A stretch of 44,685 nucleotides of DNA from Betaproteobacteria bacterium (GCA_016868105.1 VGIA01000007.1:1-44685), one strand, 5' to 3'; counted from the stretch's first letter, positions 19,466 to 28,021 are shown. The notes: a model not told the origin generated them from the letters alone. Program-made: numbers and translations.

Positions 19466-20369
19466 AGACAACCGCGAGGCCCTCGCGCTCGAGTGGGTCG
19501 CGGGGCGCGACGGCGCGACGGCGGTGCGGCGCGAAGCCGCGGCTGCGGCGGCGCTGGTCGGCCACCTCAACCTGACCCATCCCAACAGCGTCCAGGTCAT
19601 CGGCGCCTTCGTGGCCGGGCTCGCCGAGCGCTACGACCCGGCCAGGCGCGCCGACTTCGCCGCCCGCCTGATCGCCGCGGCGCCCGCGCTGGTGGTGTTC
19701 GCCGACGGCGTGCGCCCGTTCGCCGAGCTGGTGCAGGCGGCGCAGAAGGCGCACACCCCGGTGCTCGCCTCCGGCGCCTCGGCGGCGCACGTGATCGAGA
19801 AGCTGTCGCGCTACCTCGCCAAGAAGCTGGCCGACATGGTCGAGCGCCACGGCGTGCTCATGGACGTGCTGGGCGTGGGCGTGCTGATCACCGGCGACTC
19901 CGGCGTGGGAAAAAGCGAGCTTGGGCTGGAGCTCATCAGCCGCGGCCACGGCCTGGTGGCCGACGACGTGGTGGAGATCTCGCGCATCGCCCCGACCACG
20001 CTGGAAGGACGCTGCCCGCCGCTGCTCAAGGACTACATCGAGGTCCGCGGCCTGGGCCTGATCGACATCCGCGCCATCTACGGCGAGACCGCGGTGCGCC
20101 CGAAGATGAAGCTGAAGCTGATCGCGCACCTGGAGAGGCCGGCCAAGGGCGCGACCGCCGGCAGCGTCGAGCGCCTGCCGCTGTCGGCCCTTTCGGAGGA
20201 GATCCTCGGGGTCACGGTGCGCAAGGTGGTGATCCCGGTGGTGGCCGGGCGCAACCTCGCGGTGCTGGTCGAGGCCGCGGTGCGCAGCTACATCCTGCAG
20301 CTGCGCGGCGTCGACTCGGCGGCCGAATTCCTGGCGCGCCAGAGGCGCGTCATGGACGCGCAGGAGTAG
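19434..20369 (+). CDS. hprK: HPr kinase/phosphorylase
   Basis: HprK phosphorylates a serine of HPr-type proteins with ATP and can reverse this with phosphate; in proteobacteria it links the PTS to regulation. The 311-residue protein starts MLQVDVAQLHEDNREALALEW at an ATG within ptsN. It has an N-terminal MurF-like domain to about residue 130 and the kinase domain with P-loop GDSGVGKS (about 154-161), GHGLVADDVV and the HprK signature EVRGLGLIDIRAIYG. FLARQRRVMDAQE ends it. The track ORF's extra N-terminal codons are a shadow of ptsN. Confidence 0.95.
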   Translation: MLQVDVAQLHEDNREALALEWVAGRDGATAVRREAAAAAALVGHLNLTHPNSVQVIGAFVAGLAERYDPARRADFAARLIAAAPALVVFADGVRPFAELVQAAQKAHTPVLASGASAAHVIEKLSRYLAKKLADMVERHGVLMDVLGVGVLITGDSGVGKSELGLELISRGHGLVADDVVEISRIAPTTLEGRCPPLLKDYIEVRGLGLIDIRAIYGETAVRPKMKLKLIAHLERPAKGATAGSVERLPLSALSEEILGVTVRKVVIPVVAGRNLAVLVEAAVRSYILQLRGVDSAAEFLARQRRVMDAQE

Positions 20370-20372
20370 CCC

Positions 20373-21233
20373 CTGCAGTTCGTCCTGGTCAGCGGTCTGT
20401 CGGGGTCGGGCAAGAGCATCGCTCTGGGCGTGCTCGAGGACGGCGGCTACTACTGCGTCGACAACCTGCCGGCGACCCTGCTGCTGGAGGTGGCGCAGTT
20501 CCTGGGCGAGGCCGGGCACGAGCGCGTCGCGCTCAGCGTCGATGCGCGCAGCGCGGCGCTCGCCTCGCTCCCGGGCCACCTGGATACGCTGAAGTCGCGC
20601 GGCGTCGATTGCCGCGTGCTGTTCCTGGAGGCGACCTCTGCGGTGCTGCTGCGGCGCTTCTCGGAGACGCGCCGCCGCCACCCGCTCGCCGGCGCCGGCC
20701 TCACCCTCACCGAGGCGATCGAGAGCGAGCGCGCGCTGCTCGCCGGCGTGTCGGGCATGGGCCACCGCATCGACACCAGCCAGCTGCAACCCAAGGCGCT
20801 GCGCAACTGGGTCAAGGACCAGCTGGGCCTGGGCGGCGGCGCGCTCGCGATCACCTTCGAGTCCTTCGCCTTCAAGGACGGCATTCCCCTGGACGCCGAC
20901 TGGGTGGTGGACGCGCGCATGCTGCCCAACCCGCACTACGTGGCGGAGCTGAAGGAACTGACCGGGCGCGATGCGCCGGTGGTCGCGTTCCTCGACGCCC
21001 AGGACATCGTGCAGCGCTTCCTCGGGGATCTGCGCGGCTTTCTCGCACGCTGGCTGCCGGAGGTGGCGCGCGACAATCGCAGCAGCCTCACGCTGGCGGT
21101 GGGCTGCACCGGCGGCCGGCACCGTTCGGTGTACCTCGCCGAGCGCCTGGCGCAGGCCTTCCGCGGCGAATGGCGCGTGCTGGTGCGCCACCGCGGCCTC
21201 GCGAACCAGGACGCCGGCGGAACTTCGGCTTGA
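20373..21233 (+). CDS. rapZ: RNase adapter protein RapZ
   Basis: RapZ binds GTP/ATP and, in enterobacteria, a small RNA, delivering it to RNase E to control glmS; in other proteobacteria its role next to hprK is less clear. The track ORF starts at a GTG after the P-loop. Reading upstream, the frame continues QFVLVSGLSGSGKSIALGVLEDGGYYCVDNLP, which is the true N-terminus. The only start that fits is a CTG at 20373, with AGGAG 6 nt upstream, giving 286 residues as expected. The C-terminal domain shows GCTGGRHRSVYLAERL. A CTG start is rare. The stop overlaps the next gene as TTGA. Confidence 0.92.
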   Translation: MQFVLVSGLSGSGKSIALGVLEDGGYYCVDNLPATLLLEVAQFLGEAGHERVALSVDARSAALASLPGHLDTLKSRGVDCRVLFLEATSAVLLRRFSETRRRHPLAGAGLTLTEAIESERALLAGVSGMGHRIDTSQLQPKALRNWVKDQLGLGGGALAITFESFAFKDGIPLDADWVVDARMLPNPHYVAELKELTGRDAPVVAFLDAQDIVQRFLGDLRGFLARWLPEVARDNRSSLTLAVGCTGGRHRSVYLAERLAQAFRGEWRVLVRHRGLANQDAGGTSA

Positions 21234-21820
21234 GGCACATCCCGCTCTTCCCGCTGGGCACGGTGCTCTTTCCCGGCGGCCTGCTGCCGCTGCGCCTGTT
21301 CGAGCAGCGCTACCTGGAAATGGCCAAGACCTGCCTGCGCGATGAGTCGCCCTTCGGCGTCTGCCTGATCCGCGATGGCACGGAAGTCGGCGCGCCCGCG
21401 ACCCACGAGCCGGTCGGGTGCCAGGCGCGCATCCTCCAGTGGGACATGCAGCAGCTGGGGCTGCTGCAGATCGTGGCGGTGGGCGGCGAGCGCTTCCGCG
21501 TCGCCTCCGAACAGGTGCGCGCCGACGGGCTGATCATCGGCGAGATCGAGTTGCTGCCCGAATCCGCCGACCCGCCGATCGGGCAACGGCACGGCGCCTG
21601 CGTGCGGTTGCTCGAGCGCATCGCGGCCGAGCACGGCGAGCGCCTGTTCGCCAAGCCGTTCCGCATGGATTCCAGCGCCTGGGTCGGCGCGCGCCTCGCA
21701 GAGGTGCTGCCGCTGCCCGCCGCCACGCGGCAGAAGCTGATGGAACTGGACGAGCCGCTGCAGCGCCTGGACATCCTGCAGCGGCTGCTGGCGCAGCCGG
21801 CGGGGGCGCGCGGCGGTTGA
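21230..21820 (+). CDS. Lon N-terminal (LON substrate-binding) domain protein
   Basis: A stand-alone LON-SB domain protein of 196 residues, hidden in the track within a long composite ORF. It begins LRHIPLFPLGTVLFPGGLLPLRLFEQRYLEMAKTCL, a clear match to the Lon N-terminal PUA-like fold, followed by PFGVCLI and GERFRV-type strands and a helical C-terminal part (LLERIAAEHGERLF, LAEVLPLPAATRQKLMELDEPLQRLDILQRLL). There is no AAA+ or Ser-Lys protease domain, so it is not Lon. The TTG start overlaps the rapZ stop (TTGA). Its role is unknown; homologues are thought to be binding or adaptor domains. Confidence 0.88.
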   Translation: MRHIPLFPLGTVLFPGGLLPLRLFEQRYLEMAKTCLRDESPFGVCLIRDGTEVGAPATHEPVGCQARILQWDMQQLGLLQIVAVGGERFRVASEQVRADGLIIGEIELLPESADPPIGQRHGACVRLLERIAAEHGERLFAKPFRMDSSAWVGARLAEVLPLPAATRQKLMELDEPLQRLDILQRLLAQPAGARGG

Positions 21821-21868
21821 ATGTGCGCTGATCGGTAACATTTGCCGGGTCCTCGAGCAGCGGGATCC

Positions 21869-22876
21869 CTAGCCGAGCCGCTGCAGCAGCGCCCTCACCG
21901 GCGCCGGCACCGCCGCATGCGGCGCCTGCTCCAGGTCCAGCCACATCCGGCCGCCCGACTCGGCGCGCGGCAGCGCCCTCTTCACGACGCAGCGCAGCGG
22001 CTGTGCCACAAGCGTGAAGTGCGTAAACCCATGCGTCACGACATCCAGCTTGCACGGCGACGCGATGCTGCAACCGAGTTGCCTGCGGCAGTAGCCCGCC
22101 GCGGCGCCCACCGGTTCCGGAAACGCCCACAGCCCGCCCCACAACCCGCTCGGCGGCCGCCGCTGCAGCAGCACCCGCCCCTGGTGCAGCAGCACCAGCC
22201 AGGTCGCCGTGCGCATCGGCACCGGCTTGTGCCTGTTCGGCGCCGGCAACTCGGCGACGCGATTCTGCCGCAGCGCGACGCAGCTCGCGGCCACCGGGCA
22301 GCGTCCGCAGCCCGGATTCGAGCGCCTGCACAGCGTCGCGCCCAGGTCCATCAGGCCCTGGGTATAGGCCTCGATGCCGCGCCAGGGCAGCAGCGACTCC
22401 GCGAGCGCCCACTGCTCGTCCTTGCCCTCGACGCCGAAGTGCCGCGCCAGCACGCGCTTGACGTTGCCGTCGAGGATCGCGGCGCGCCGGCCGAAGGCGA
22501 AGGCCGCGACCGCGGCCGCGGTGGAGCGCCCCACGCCGGGCAGGTTCTGCAATCCCTCCGCAGTGTCCGGGAAGCACCCGCCCAGGTCCCCCGCCACGAC
22601 CCGCGCCGCCGCGTGCAGGTTGCGCGCCCGGGCGTAGTAGCCCAGGCCGCTCCAGAGGCGCAGCACCTCGGCCACCGGCGCCGCGGCCAGCGCCGCCAGG
22701 TCCGGAAAGCGCTCGAGGAACCTCAGGTAATAGGGGGTCGCCGCCTCGACCTGGGTCTGCTGCAGCATCACCTCGGCGAGCCAGATGCGGTACGGGTCGC
22801 GCGTGCCCTGCCAGGGCAGCCCGTGGCGGCCGTGCCGGCGCTGCCAGGCGACCAGTTTTCGGGAGAACGCGCGCAA
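21869..22876 (-). CDS. mutY: A/G-specific adenine DNA glycosylase
   Basis: MutY removes adenine paired with 8-oxoguanine. The 335-residue protein shows WLAEVMLQQTQV with the catalytic Glu, the helix-hairpin-helix LQNLPGVGRSTAAAVAAFAFG, the catalytic Asp in AILDGNVKRVL, and the [4Fe-4S] ligands C-x6-C-x2-C-x5-C in CRRSNPGCGRCPVAASC. A C-terminal NUDIX-like domain (RTATWLVLLHQGRVLLQRRPPSGLWGGLWAFPE, then THGFTHFTL) recognises 8-oxoG. The 801-aa track ORF is mostly antisense to the downstream gene. The best start is TTG at 22876 (LRAFSRKLVAWQRRHGRHGLPWQ), with TACAAT 7 nt upstream, so it may be leaderless. Confidence 0.93.
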   Translation of the reverse strand: MRAFSRKLVAWQRRHGRHGLPWQGTRDPYRIWLAEVMLQQTQVEAATPYYLRFLERFPDLAALAAAPVAEVLRLWSGLGYYARARNLHAAARVVAGDLGGCFPDTAEGLQNLPGVGRSTAAAVAAFAFGRRAAILDGNVKRVLARHFGVEGKDEQWALAESLLPWRGIEAYTQGLMDLGATLCRRSNPGCGRCPVAASCVALRQNRVAELPAPNRHKPVPMRTATWLVLLHQGRVLLQRRPPSGLWGGLWAFPEPVGAAAGYCRRQLGCSIASPCKLDVVTHGFTHFTLVAQPLRCVVKRALPRAESGGRMWLDLEQAPHAAVPAPVRALLQRLG

Positions 22877-22879
22877 GCC

Positions 22880-22906
22880 TTGGATTGTAGGGCGGTCACG
22901 TAGAAT
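22880..22906. promoter_or_regulatory. Divergent promoter region, mutY / ABC permease
   Basis: The 39 nt between the divergent mutY and permease starts hold two -10-like hexamers: TACAAT on the minus strand (22889-22884) facing mutY, and TAGAAT on the plus strand (22901-22906) facing the permease gene. On the plus strand TTGGAT at 22880 lies 15 nt from TAGAAT, a slightly short spacer. The two promoters would overlap physically. This is seen by eye only. Confidence 0.4.
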
Positions 22907-22915
22907 TCGGCCGCC

Positions 22916-23899
22916 ATGCTCGCCTTCATCCTCCGGCGCCTGGGCCAGGCCGTGCTCGTCATGCTCGCGGTCGGCCTGATCGCGTTTTCGCTGTTCCGCT
23001 TCGTCGGCGATCCGGTGGTCTTCATGCTGGGGCAGGACGCCACCCCGGAGGCGCGGGCGGAGATCACGCAGCAGTTGGGCCTCGACCAGCCGTTCTACCT
23101 CCAGTACGCGCGCTTCGTGGCGCGCGCCGTGCAGGGCGACTTCGGCCTCAGCCTCAGGCAGGTACAGCCGGTTTCCGAGCTGCTCATGGACCGGCTGCCG
23201 GCGACGCTGGAGCTGTCGATCTGCGCCGCGCTGATGGCGCTGGTGGCCGGCATCGTCATGGGCGTCTATACCGCGCTGCACAGGGACTCCTGGCTCTCGC
23301 AGGTGATGCTGGCAGGCTCGCTGGTCGGGGTGTCCCTGCCCACCTTCCTCATCGGCATCCTGCTCATCTTGGTGTTCGCCGTGGTGCTGGGCTGGCTGCC
23401 TTCGTTCGGCCGCGGCGACACCGTGGCGCTGGGCTTCTGGAGCACCGGCCTGCTCACCGCCTCCGGTCTCAAGGCGCTGATCCTGCCTTCGATCACCCTC
23501 GGCCTGTTCCAGATGACCCTGATCCAGCGCCTGGTGCGCTCGGAGATGCTGGAAGTGCTGCGCACCGACTACATCAAGTTCGCGCGCGCGCGCGGCCTCA
23601 CCGACCGCGCGGTGCACTTCGGCCACGCGCTGAAGAACACCCTCGTCCCCGTGATCACCATCACCGGCCTGCAGCTGGGCGCCATCATCGCGTTCGCCAT
23701 CATCACCGAGACCGTGTTCCAGTGGCCCGGCATGGGGCTGCTCTTCATCCAGGCGGTGACCTTCGCCGATGTCCCGGTGATGGCGGCCTACCTGTGCCTG
23801 ATTGCCCTGTTCTTCGTCGTCATCAACCTCGTGGTCGACCTGCTCTACTACGCCGTGGATCCGCGCCTGCGGATCGACCGCGGCGCGGCCGCGCACTGA
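22916..23899 (+). CDS. Dipeptide/oligopeptide-type ABC permease (DppB family)
   Basis: An inner-membrane permease of the peptide/nickel ABC importer family, 327 residues. It opens with the family N-terminus MLAFILRRLGQAVLVMLAVGLIAFSLFRFVGDPV, has about six membrane helices, LGLDQPFYLQYARFVARAVQGDFGLSL in the periplasmic loop, and the EAA-loop region RTDYIKFARARGLTDRAVHFGHALKNTLVPVIT that contacts the ATPases. It ends VDLLYYAVDPRLRIDR. No solute-binding protein gene precedes it; mutY diverges from it. Substrate is unknown: peptides or N-acylated compounds are inferred from the family and from the hydrolase next door. Confidence 0.92.
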   Translation: MLAFILRRLGQAVLVMLAVGLIAFSLFRFVGDPVVFMLGQDATPEARAEITQQLGLDQPFYLQYARFVARAVQGDFGLSLRQVQPVSELLMDRLPATLELSICAALMALVAGIVMGVYTALHRDSWLSQVMLAGSLVGVSLPTFLIGILLILVFAVVLGWLPSFGRGDTVALGFWSTGLLTASGLKALILPSITLGLFQMTLIQRLVRSEMLEVLRTDYIKFARARGLTDRAVHFGHALKNTLVPVITITGLQLGAIIAFAIITETVFQWPGMGLLFIQAVTFADVPVMAAYLCLIALFFVVINLVVDLLYYAVDPRLRIDRGAAAH

Positions 23900-23912
23900 G
23901 GAGTCCCGTTCC

Positions 23913-25124
23913 ATGAATGCTCCGATCCACTGCGTCGCGCCGGTCGCCTCGGTGGCCCGCGTGCGGGAGTTCCACGGCGAGCTGAAGGCCATCCGTCGCG
24001 ACATCCATGCCCACCCTGAGCTCGCGTTCCAGGAAACCCGCACCTCGGACATCGTCGCCGGCAAGCTCGCCGCCTGGGGCATCGAGGTGCACCGCGGGCT
24101 GGCGAAGACCGGCCTGGTCGGCGTAGTGAAGGGACGGGCAGGGGCCAGCGGCCGCGCCATCGGCCTGCGCGCCGACATGGACTGCCTGCCGATGCACGAG
24201 ACCGGCACGGTGCCCCACAAGTCCGTCCATCCCGGGCGCATGCACGCCTGCGGCCATGACGGGCACACCACCATGCTGCTGGGCGCGGCGCGCTATCTCG
24301 CGGAGACGCGCAATTTCGACGGCACCGCCTACCTCATCTTCCAGCCGGCCGAGGAGGGCGGCGGCGGCGGCAGGCTGATGGTGCAAGAGGGCCTGTTCGA
24401 GCGCTTCCCGGCCAACGAGGTCTATGCCATCCACAACTGGCCCAGCCTGCCCCCGGGCCAGATCGCCGTGCGCCCCGGCCCGGTGATGGCCGCCACCGAC
24501 GAGATCCAGCTCACCGTGCGCGGCAAGGGCGGCCACGGCGCCATGCCGCACCTGACGGTGGACCCGGTGGTGATCACCGCGCAGGTGATCAGCGCGCTGC
24601 AAACCATCGCCAGCCGCAACGCCAGCCCGCTCGATTCGATCGTGGTCTCGGTGTGCTCCATGCAGACCAGCCAGACCGGGGTCTTCAACGTCATCCCCGA
24701 TTTCGTGAAACTCATCGGTACCGTGCGCACGTTCCGGCCGGAAACGCGCGAACTGGCCCAGAAGCGGATCGGCGAAATCACCTCCGGCATCGCCGAGGCC
24801 ATGGGCGGCAGCGCGCAGATCGCCTACCACCGCGGCTACCCGGCCACCGTCAACACCGAGCGCGAGGCCGCCTTCGCCGCGAAGGTGGGCGAGCGCGTGT
24901 TCGGCAAGGACAACGTGTTCACCGACGCCGAGCCGACCATGGGCGGGGAGGACTTCTCCTACATGCTGCAGGCGCGCCCGGGGGCCTACGTGTTCCTCGG
25001 CCAGGGCGGCGGGCCGACCTCCTGCTTCCTGCACAACTCGGGATACGACTTCAACGACGAGGTGATTCCGCTGGGCGCGGGCTACCTCGCCGCGCTGGTC
25101 GAGGAAGCGCTCCCGCTCCGGTAG
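23913..25124 (+). CDS. M20-family amidohydrolase (hippurate hydrolase/aminoacylase type)
   Basis: A 403-residue cytoplasmic M20D amidohydrolase, likely removing an acyl group from an amino acid or cleaving an amide. The start is ATG (MNAPIHCVAP) with GAGGAG upstream; the track ORF begins earlier in a shadow. Metal ligands and catalytic residues are visible: RDIHAHPELAFQE, LRADMDCLP, MHACGHDGHTTMLLGAA with Cys and His ligands, QPAEEGGGGG with the catalytic Glu pair, the dimerisation or lid domain RGKGGHGAMPH, and EPTMGGEDFSYML. It sits between the two permease genes (13 nt and 4 nt gaps), suggesting it processes the imported substrate. Confidence 0.93.
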   Translation: MNAPIHCVAPVASVARVREFHGELKAIRRDIHAHPELAFQETRTSDIVAGKLAAWGIEVHRGLAKTGLVGVVKGRAGASGRAIGLRADMDCLPMHETGTVPHKSVHPGRMHACGHDGHTTMLLGAARYLAETRNFDGTAYLIFQPAEEGGGGGRLMVQEGLFERFPANEVYAIHNWPSLPPGQIAVRPGPVMAATDEIQLTVRGKGGHGAMPHLTVDPVVITAQVISALQTIASRNASPLDSIVVSVCSMQTSQTGVFNVIPDFVKLIGTVRTFRPETRELAQKRIGEITSGIAEAMGGSAQIAYHRGYPATVNTEREAAFAAKVGERVFGKDNVFTDAEPTMGGEDFSYMLQARPGAYVFLGQGGGPTSCFLHNSGYDFNDEVIPLGAGYLAALVEEALPLR

Positions 25125-25128
25125 CCGC

Positions 25129-26043
25129 GTGCGCAGCGCCCTCGCCCGTTTCTGGGACCACGACCTCGCCTACAGCTTCCGCCGGTCGCCGGTCACCGTC
25201 GCCGCCGCGGTGATGACCCTGCTGTGCGTCGCCGCCGCGGTGCTGGCGCCCTGGCTCGCGCCCTCCAATCCCTTCGATGCCGCCGCCCTCAGCCTGGACA
25301 GCGCCTTCCTGCCGCCGGCCTGGACCGCGGAGGGGCGCGCCGCGCACCTGCTGGGCACCGACGACCAGGGCCGCGACGTGCTCTCCACCATCATGTACGG
25401 GGCGCGCATCTCGCTCGCCGTGGGCCTCGCCGCGGTGGTGTTCGCGATGGCGCTGGGCGTGGTGCTGGGCCTCGCGGCGGGCTACTTCGGCGGCAGCCTG
25501 GACGCCCTCATCATGCGCGTCGCCGACGTCCAGCTGTCGTTCCCGGCGATCCTGATCGCGCTGCTCATCAACGGCGTGGCGCGGGTGGCGCTGCCGCAGC
25601 AGATGCACGACGCCATGGTGCTCTACGTCATGGTGATCGCCATCGGCCTGTCGAAATGGGTGGATTTCGCGCGCACCGTGCGCGGCTCGACTCTGGTGGA
25701 GAAGAACAAGGAGTACGTGCAGGCGGCGCGCGTCATCGGCCGCCACCCCTTCGCCATCATGCTGCGCCATGTGCTGCCCAACGCCATGGGGCCGGTGCTG
25801 GTGATCGCCACCATCAACATCGGCATCGCCATCATCACCGAGGCGACGCTGTCGTTCCTGGGCGTTGGCGTGCCGCCGACCAAGCCGTCGCTGGGCACCC
25901 TGATCCGGGTCGGCAACGACTTCCTGTTCTCGGGCGAATGGTGGATCACCGTGTTCCCCGGCATCGCCCTGGTGGTGCTGGTGCTGTCGGTGAACCTGCT
26001 GGGCGACTGGCTGCGCGACGCGTTGAACCCCAAGCTGCGCTGA
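25129..26043 (+). CDS. Dipeptide/oligopeptide-type ABC permease (DppC family)
   Basis: The second permease of the importer, 304 residues, starting at a GTG 4 nt after the amidohydrolase stop. It has the DppC N-terminal region FRRSPVTVAAAVMTLLCVAAAVLAPWLAPSNPFD, HLLGTDDQGRDVLSTIMYGARISLAVGL, about six membrane helices, and the EAA loop EYVQAARVIGRHPFAIMLRHVLPNAMGPVLV. It ends LGDWLRDALNPKLR as the family does. A loop IALLINGVARVALPQQMHDAMVLYVMVIAIGLSKW is slightly extended compared with E. coli DppC. It pairs with the permease encoded upstream of the hydrolase. Confidence 0.94.
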   Translation: MRSALARFWDHDLAYSFRRSPVTVAAAVMTLLCVAAAVLAPWLAPSNPFDAAALSLDSAFLPPAWTAEGRAAHLLGTDDQGRDVLSTIMYGARISLAVGLAAVVFAMALGVVLGLAAGYFGGSLDALIMRVADVQLSFPAILIALLINGVARVALPQQMHDAMVLYVMVIAIGLSKWVDFARTVRGSTLVEKNKEYVQAARVIGRHPFAIMLRHVLPNAMGPVLVIATINIGIAIITEATLSFLGVGVPPTKPSLGTLIRVGNDFLFSGEWWITVFPGIALVVLVLSVNLLGDWLRDALNPKLR

Positions 26044-26052
26044 GCCGGCCAC

Positions 26053-27033
26053 ATGACCCCCGCCGCCGCACTGCTGGAGGTGAAGGACCTGCGCGTCGAG
26101 TTCCCGACGCGCCGCGGCACGCTGGTCGCAGTGGACGGGATTTCCTTCGCCATCGCCCCGGGCGAGGTGCTGGGCGTGGTGGGCGAATCCGGCGCCGGCA
26201 AGTCGCTCACCGGTATGGCGGTGATCCGCCTGCTGGAGCCCCCCGGCCGCATCGCCGGCGGCGAGGTGCGGCTGGAGGGCGAGCGCATCGACAATCTGCC
26301 GCCGGACCAGCTGCGGCGCATCCGCGGCCGGCGCATCGGCGCCATTTTCCAGGACCCGCTCACCTCGCTCAACCCGCTGTACACCGTGGGCGAGCAGATC
26401 GTCCAGACCATCCTGACCCACCTCCAGGTATCGCCGCAGGAAGCGCGCGAGCGCGCGCTGGGCCTGCTGCGCGAGGTGGGTATCCCCGCGCCCGAAAGCC
26501 GCATCGACCACTACCCGCACCAGTTCTCCGGCGGCATGCGCCAGCGCGTGGTGATTGCCCTCGCCCTGTGCGCGGAACCCCGCCTGATCATCGCCGACGA
26601 GCCGACCACCGCGCTCGATGTCTCCATCCAGGCGCAGATCATCCAGCTGCTCAAGCGCCTGGCGCGCGAGCACGGCACCGCGGTGATGCTGATCACGCAC
26701 GACATGGGCGTGATCGCCGAGACCGCCGACCGCGTTGCGGTGATGTACGCCGGGCGCATCGCCGAGATCGGCCCGGTGCGCGAGGTGATCCATGCGCCCC
26801 GCCACCCTTACACCGTCGGCCTGATGGGCTCGATCCCGAAACTGGGGGCGGGCATGGGAAAGCGGCACATGCGGCTGGCGCAGATCGAGGGCGCGATGCC
26901 GCGCCTGAACGCCATTCCCCCGGGCTGCTCCTTCAACCCGCGTTGCCCGCGGCGCATGGAGCGCTGCATGCGCGAGCGCCCGGCCCTGGTGACAGCCGGG
27001 ACCAACCAGACCGCGTGCTGGCTCTATGAGTGA
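26053..27033 (+). CDS. Peptide-type ABC importer ATPase (DppD family)
   Basis: First ATPase of the importer, 326 residues. Motifs: Walker [10 protein letters not shown]-loop [20 protein letters not shown], signature [15 protein letters not shown], Walker [14 protein letters not shown] and switch His in MLITHDMGV. The C-terminal oligopeptide-transporter domain carries the cysteine-rich segment [22 protein letters not shown] and a final Cys (TACW), which in relatives binds an iron-sulfur cluster. The last 8 nt overlap the next ATPase gene. Confidence 0.95.
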   Translation: MTPAAALLEVKDLRVEFPTRRGTLVAVDGISFAIAPGEVLGVVGESGAGKSLTGMAVIRLLEPPGRIAGGEVRLEGERIDNLPPDQLRRIRGRRIGAIFQDPLTSLNPLYTVGEQIVQTILTHLQVSPQEARERALGLLREVGIPAPESRIDHYPHQFSGGMRQRVVIALALCAEPRLIIADEPTTALDVSIQAQIIQLLKRLAREHGTAVMLITHDMGVIAETADRVAVMYAGRIAEIGPVREVIHAPRHPYTVGLMGSIPKLGAGMGKRHMRLAQIEGAMPRLNAIPPGCSFNPRCPRRMERCMRERPALVTAGTNQTACWLYE

Positions 27034-28021
27034 CGCACTGCTGAAGCTGCAGGAGGTGGGCCGCGACTTCGACGTCTCGCGCCCCTGGCTCAACCGGGTG
27101 CTGGAAGGCCTGCCGCGGCAGCGGCTGCGCGCGGTGGACAGCGTGAGCCTCGATGTCCGCCGCGGCGAGACCATAGCCCTGGTGGGCGAATCGGGCTGCG
27201 GCAAGTCCACGGTGGCGCGCCTGATCGTCGGCCTGTGGCAGCCTTCGCGGGGCCGGATCGAGTTCGACGGCGTCGAGATCAGCAATCCCGCGACGCGCGC
27301 CGCCACCTCGCAGGTGCGGCGCCGGATGCAGATGATCTTCCAGGATCCCTACGCCAGCCTCAACCCGCGCTGGCGGGTGCGCGAAGTGGTGGCCGAGCCG
27401 CTGCGCGTACTCGGTCTCGCCTCGGATGAGGCGGCAATCGACCGCCGCGTCGCCGAGCTGCTGCGACAGGTCGGCCTGGCCGCGGAAGACGCCGAGAAGT
27501 ATCCGCACGAGTTCTCCGGCGGCCAGCGTCAGCGCATCTCCATCGCGCGCGCCCTCTCGGCCAACCCGGAGTTCCTGGTCTGCGACGAACCCACCTCGGC
27601 GCTGGACGTCTCGGTGCAGGCGCAGATCCTCAACCTGATGACCGACCTGCAGGAGAAACTGGGCCTCACCTACCTCTTCATCTCGCACAACCTTGCGGTG
27701 GTGTCGCATATCGCCGACCGCATCGGCGTCATGTACCTGGGACGGCTGGTGGAAGTGGCGCCGGCCGAAGACCTGTTCTCGCGGCCTCAACATCCCTACA
27801 CGCGCATGCTGCTCGACGCGGTGCCCGATCTCGAGATGAGCGGCAAGCAGCGCACGCCGGTGGCCGGGGAAGTGCCCAACCCGCTTTCGCCGCCCTCGGG
27901 CTGCGCCTTCCATCCGCGCTGCCCGCATGCGAACGACCGGTGCCGCATGAAACGGCCCGCGTCCGTCGTCTCGGGGACCGCGACGGTGGCCTGCCATGCG
28001 GTGCAGGAAGGGCGCATCTAG
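27026..28021 (+). CDS. Peptide-type ABC importer ATPase (DppF family)
   Basis: Second ATPase of the importer, 331 residues. Motifs: RVLEGLPRQRLRAVDSVSLDV, Walker A GESGCGKSTVARLIVGL, Q-loop MIFQDPYASLNPRWRV, signature FSGGQRQRISIARAL, Walker B FLVCDEPTSALDVSVQ and switch SHNLAVVSHIADR. A C-terminal Cys cluster (GCAFHPRCPHANDRCRMKRP, with a final TVACH) matches the family. The ATG overlaps the upstream ATPase gene. The operon then ends, facing the 5'-nucleotidase gene on the other strand; no substrate-binding protein follows. Confidence 0.95.
   Translation: MSDALLKLQEVGRDFDVSRPWLNRVLEGLPRQRLRAVDSVSLDVRRGETIALVGESGCGKSTVARLIVGLWQPSRGRIEFDGVEISNPATRAATSQVRRRMQMIFQDPYASLNPRWRVREVVAEPLRVLGLASDEAAIDRRVAELLRQVGLAAEDAEKYPHEFSGGQRQRISIARALSANPEFLVCDEPTSALDVSVQAQILNLMTDLQEKLGLTYLFISHNLAVVSHIADRIGVMYLGRLVEVAPAEDLFSRPQHPYTRMLLDAVPDLEMSGKQRTPVAGEVPNPLSPPSGCAFHPRCPHANDRCRMKRPASVVSGTATVACHAVQEGRI

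Noticed and set aside
19413-21191. 592-aa minus ORF opposite hprK/rapZ
   Set aside because: Low-complexity His/Arg/Gln composition typical of antisense frames in GC-rich genes; hprK and rapZ are clearly the coding strand.
22877-24274. N-terminal 466 residues of the 801-aa minus ORF containing mutY
   Set aside because: Antisense of the ABC permease and amidohydrolase genes; no family similarity.
25051-27306. 751-aa minus ORF opposite the ABC transporter genes
   Set aside because: Antisense shadow; the plus strand encodes complete DppC and DppD-type proteins with all motifs.
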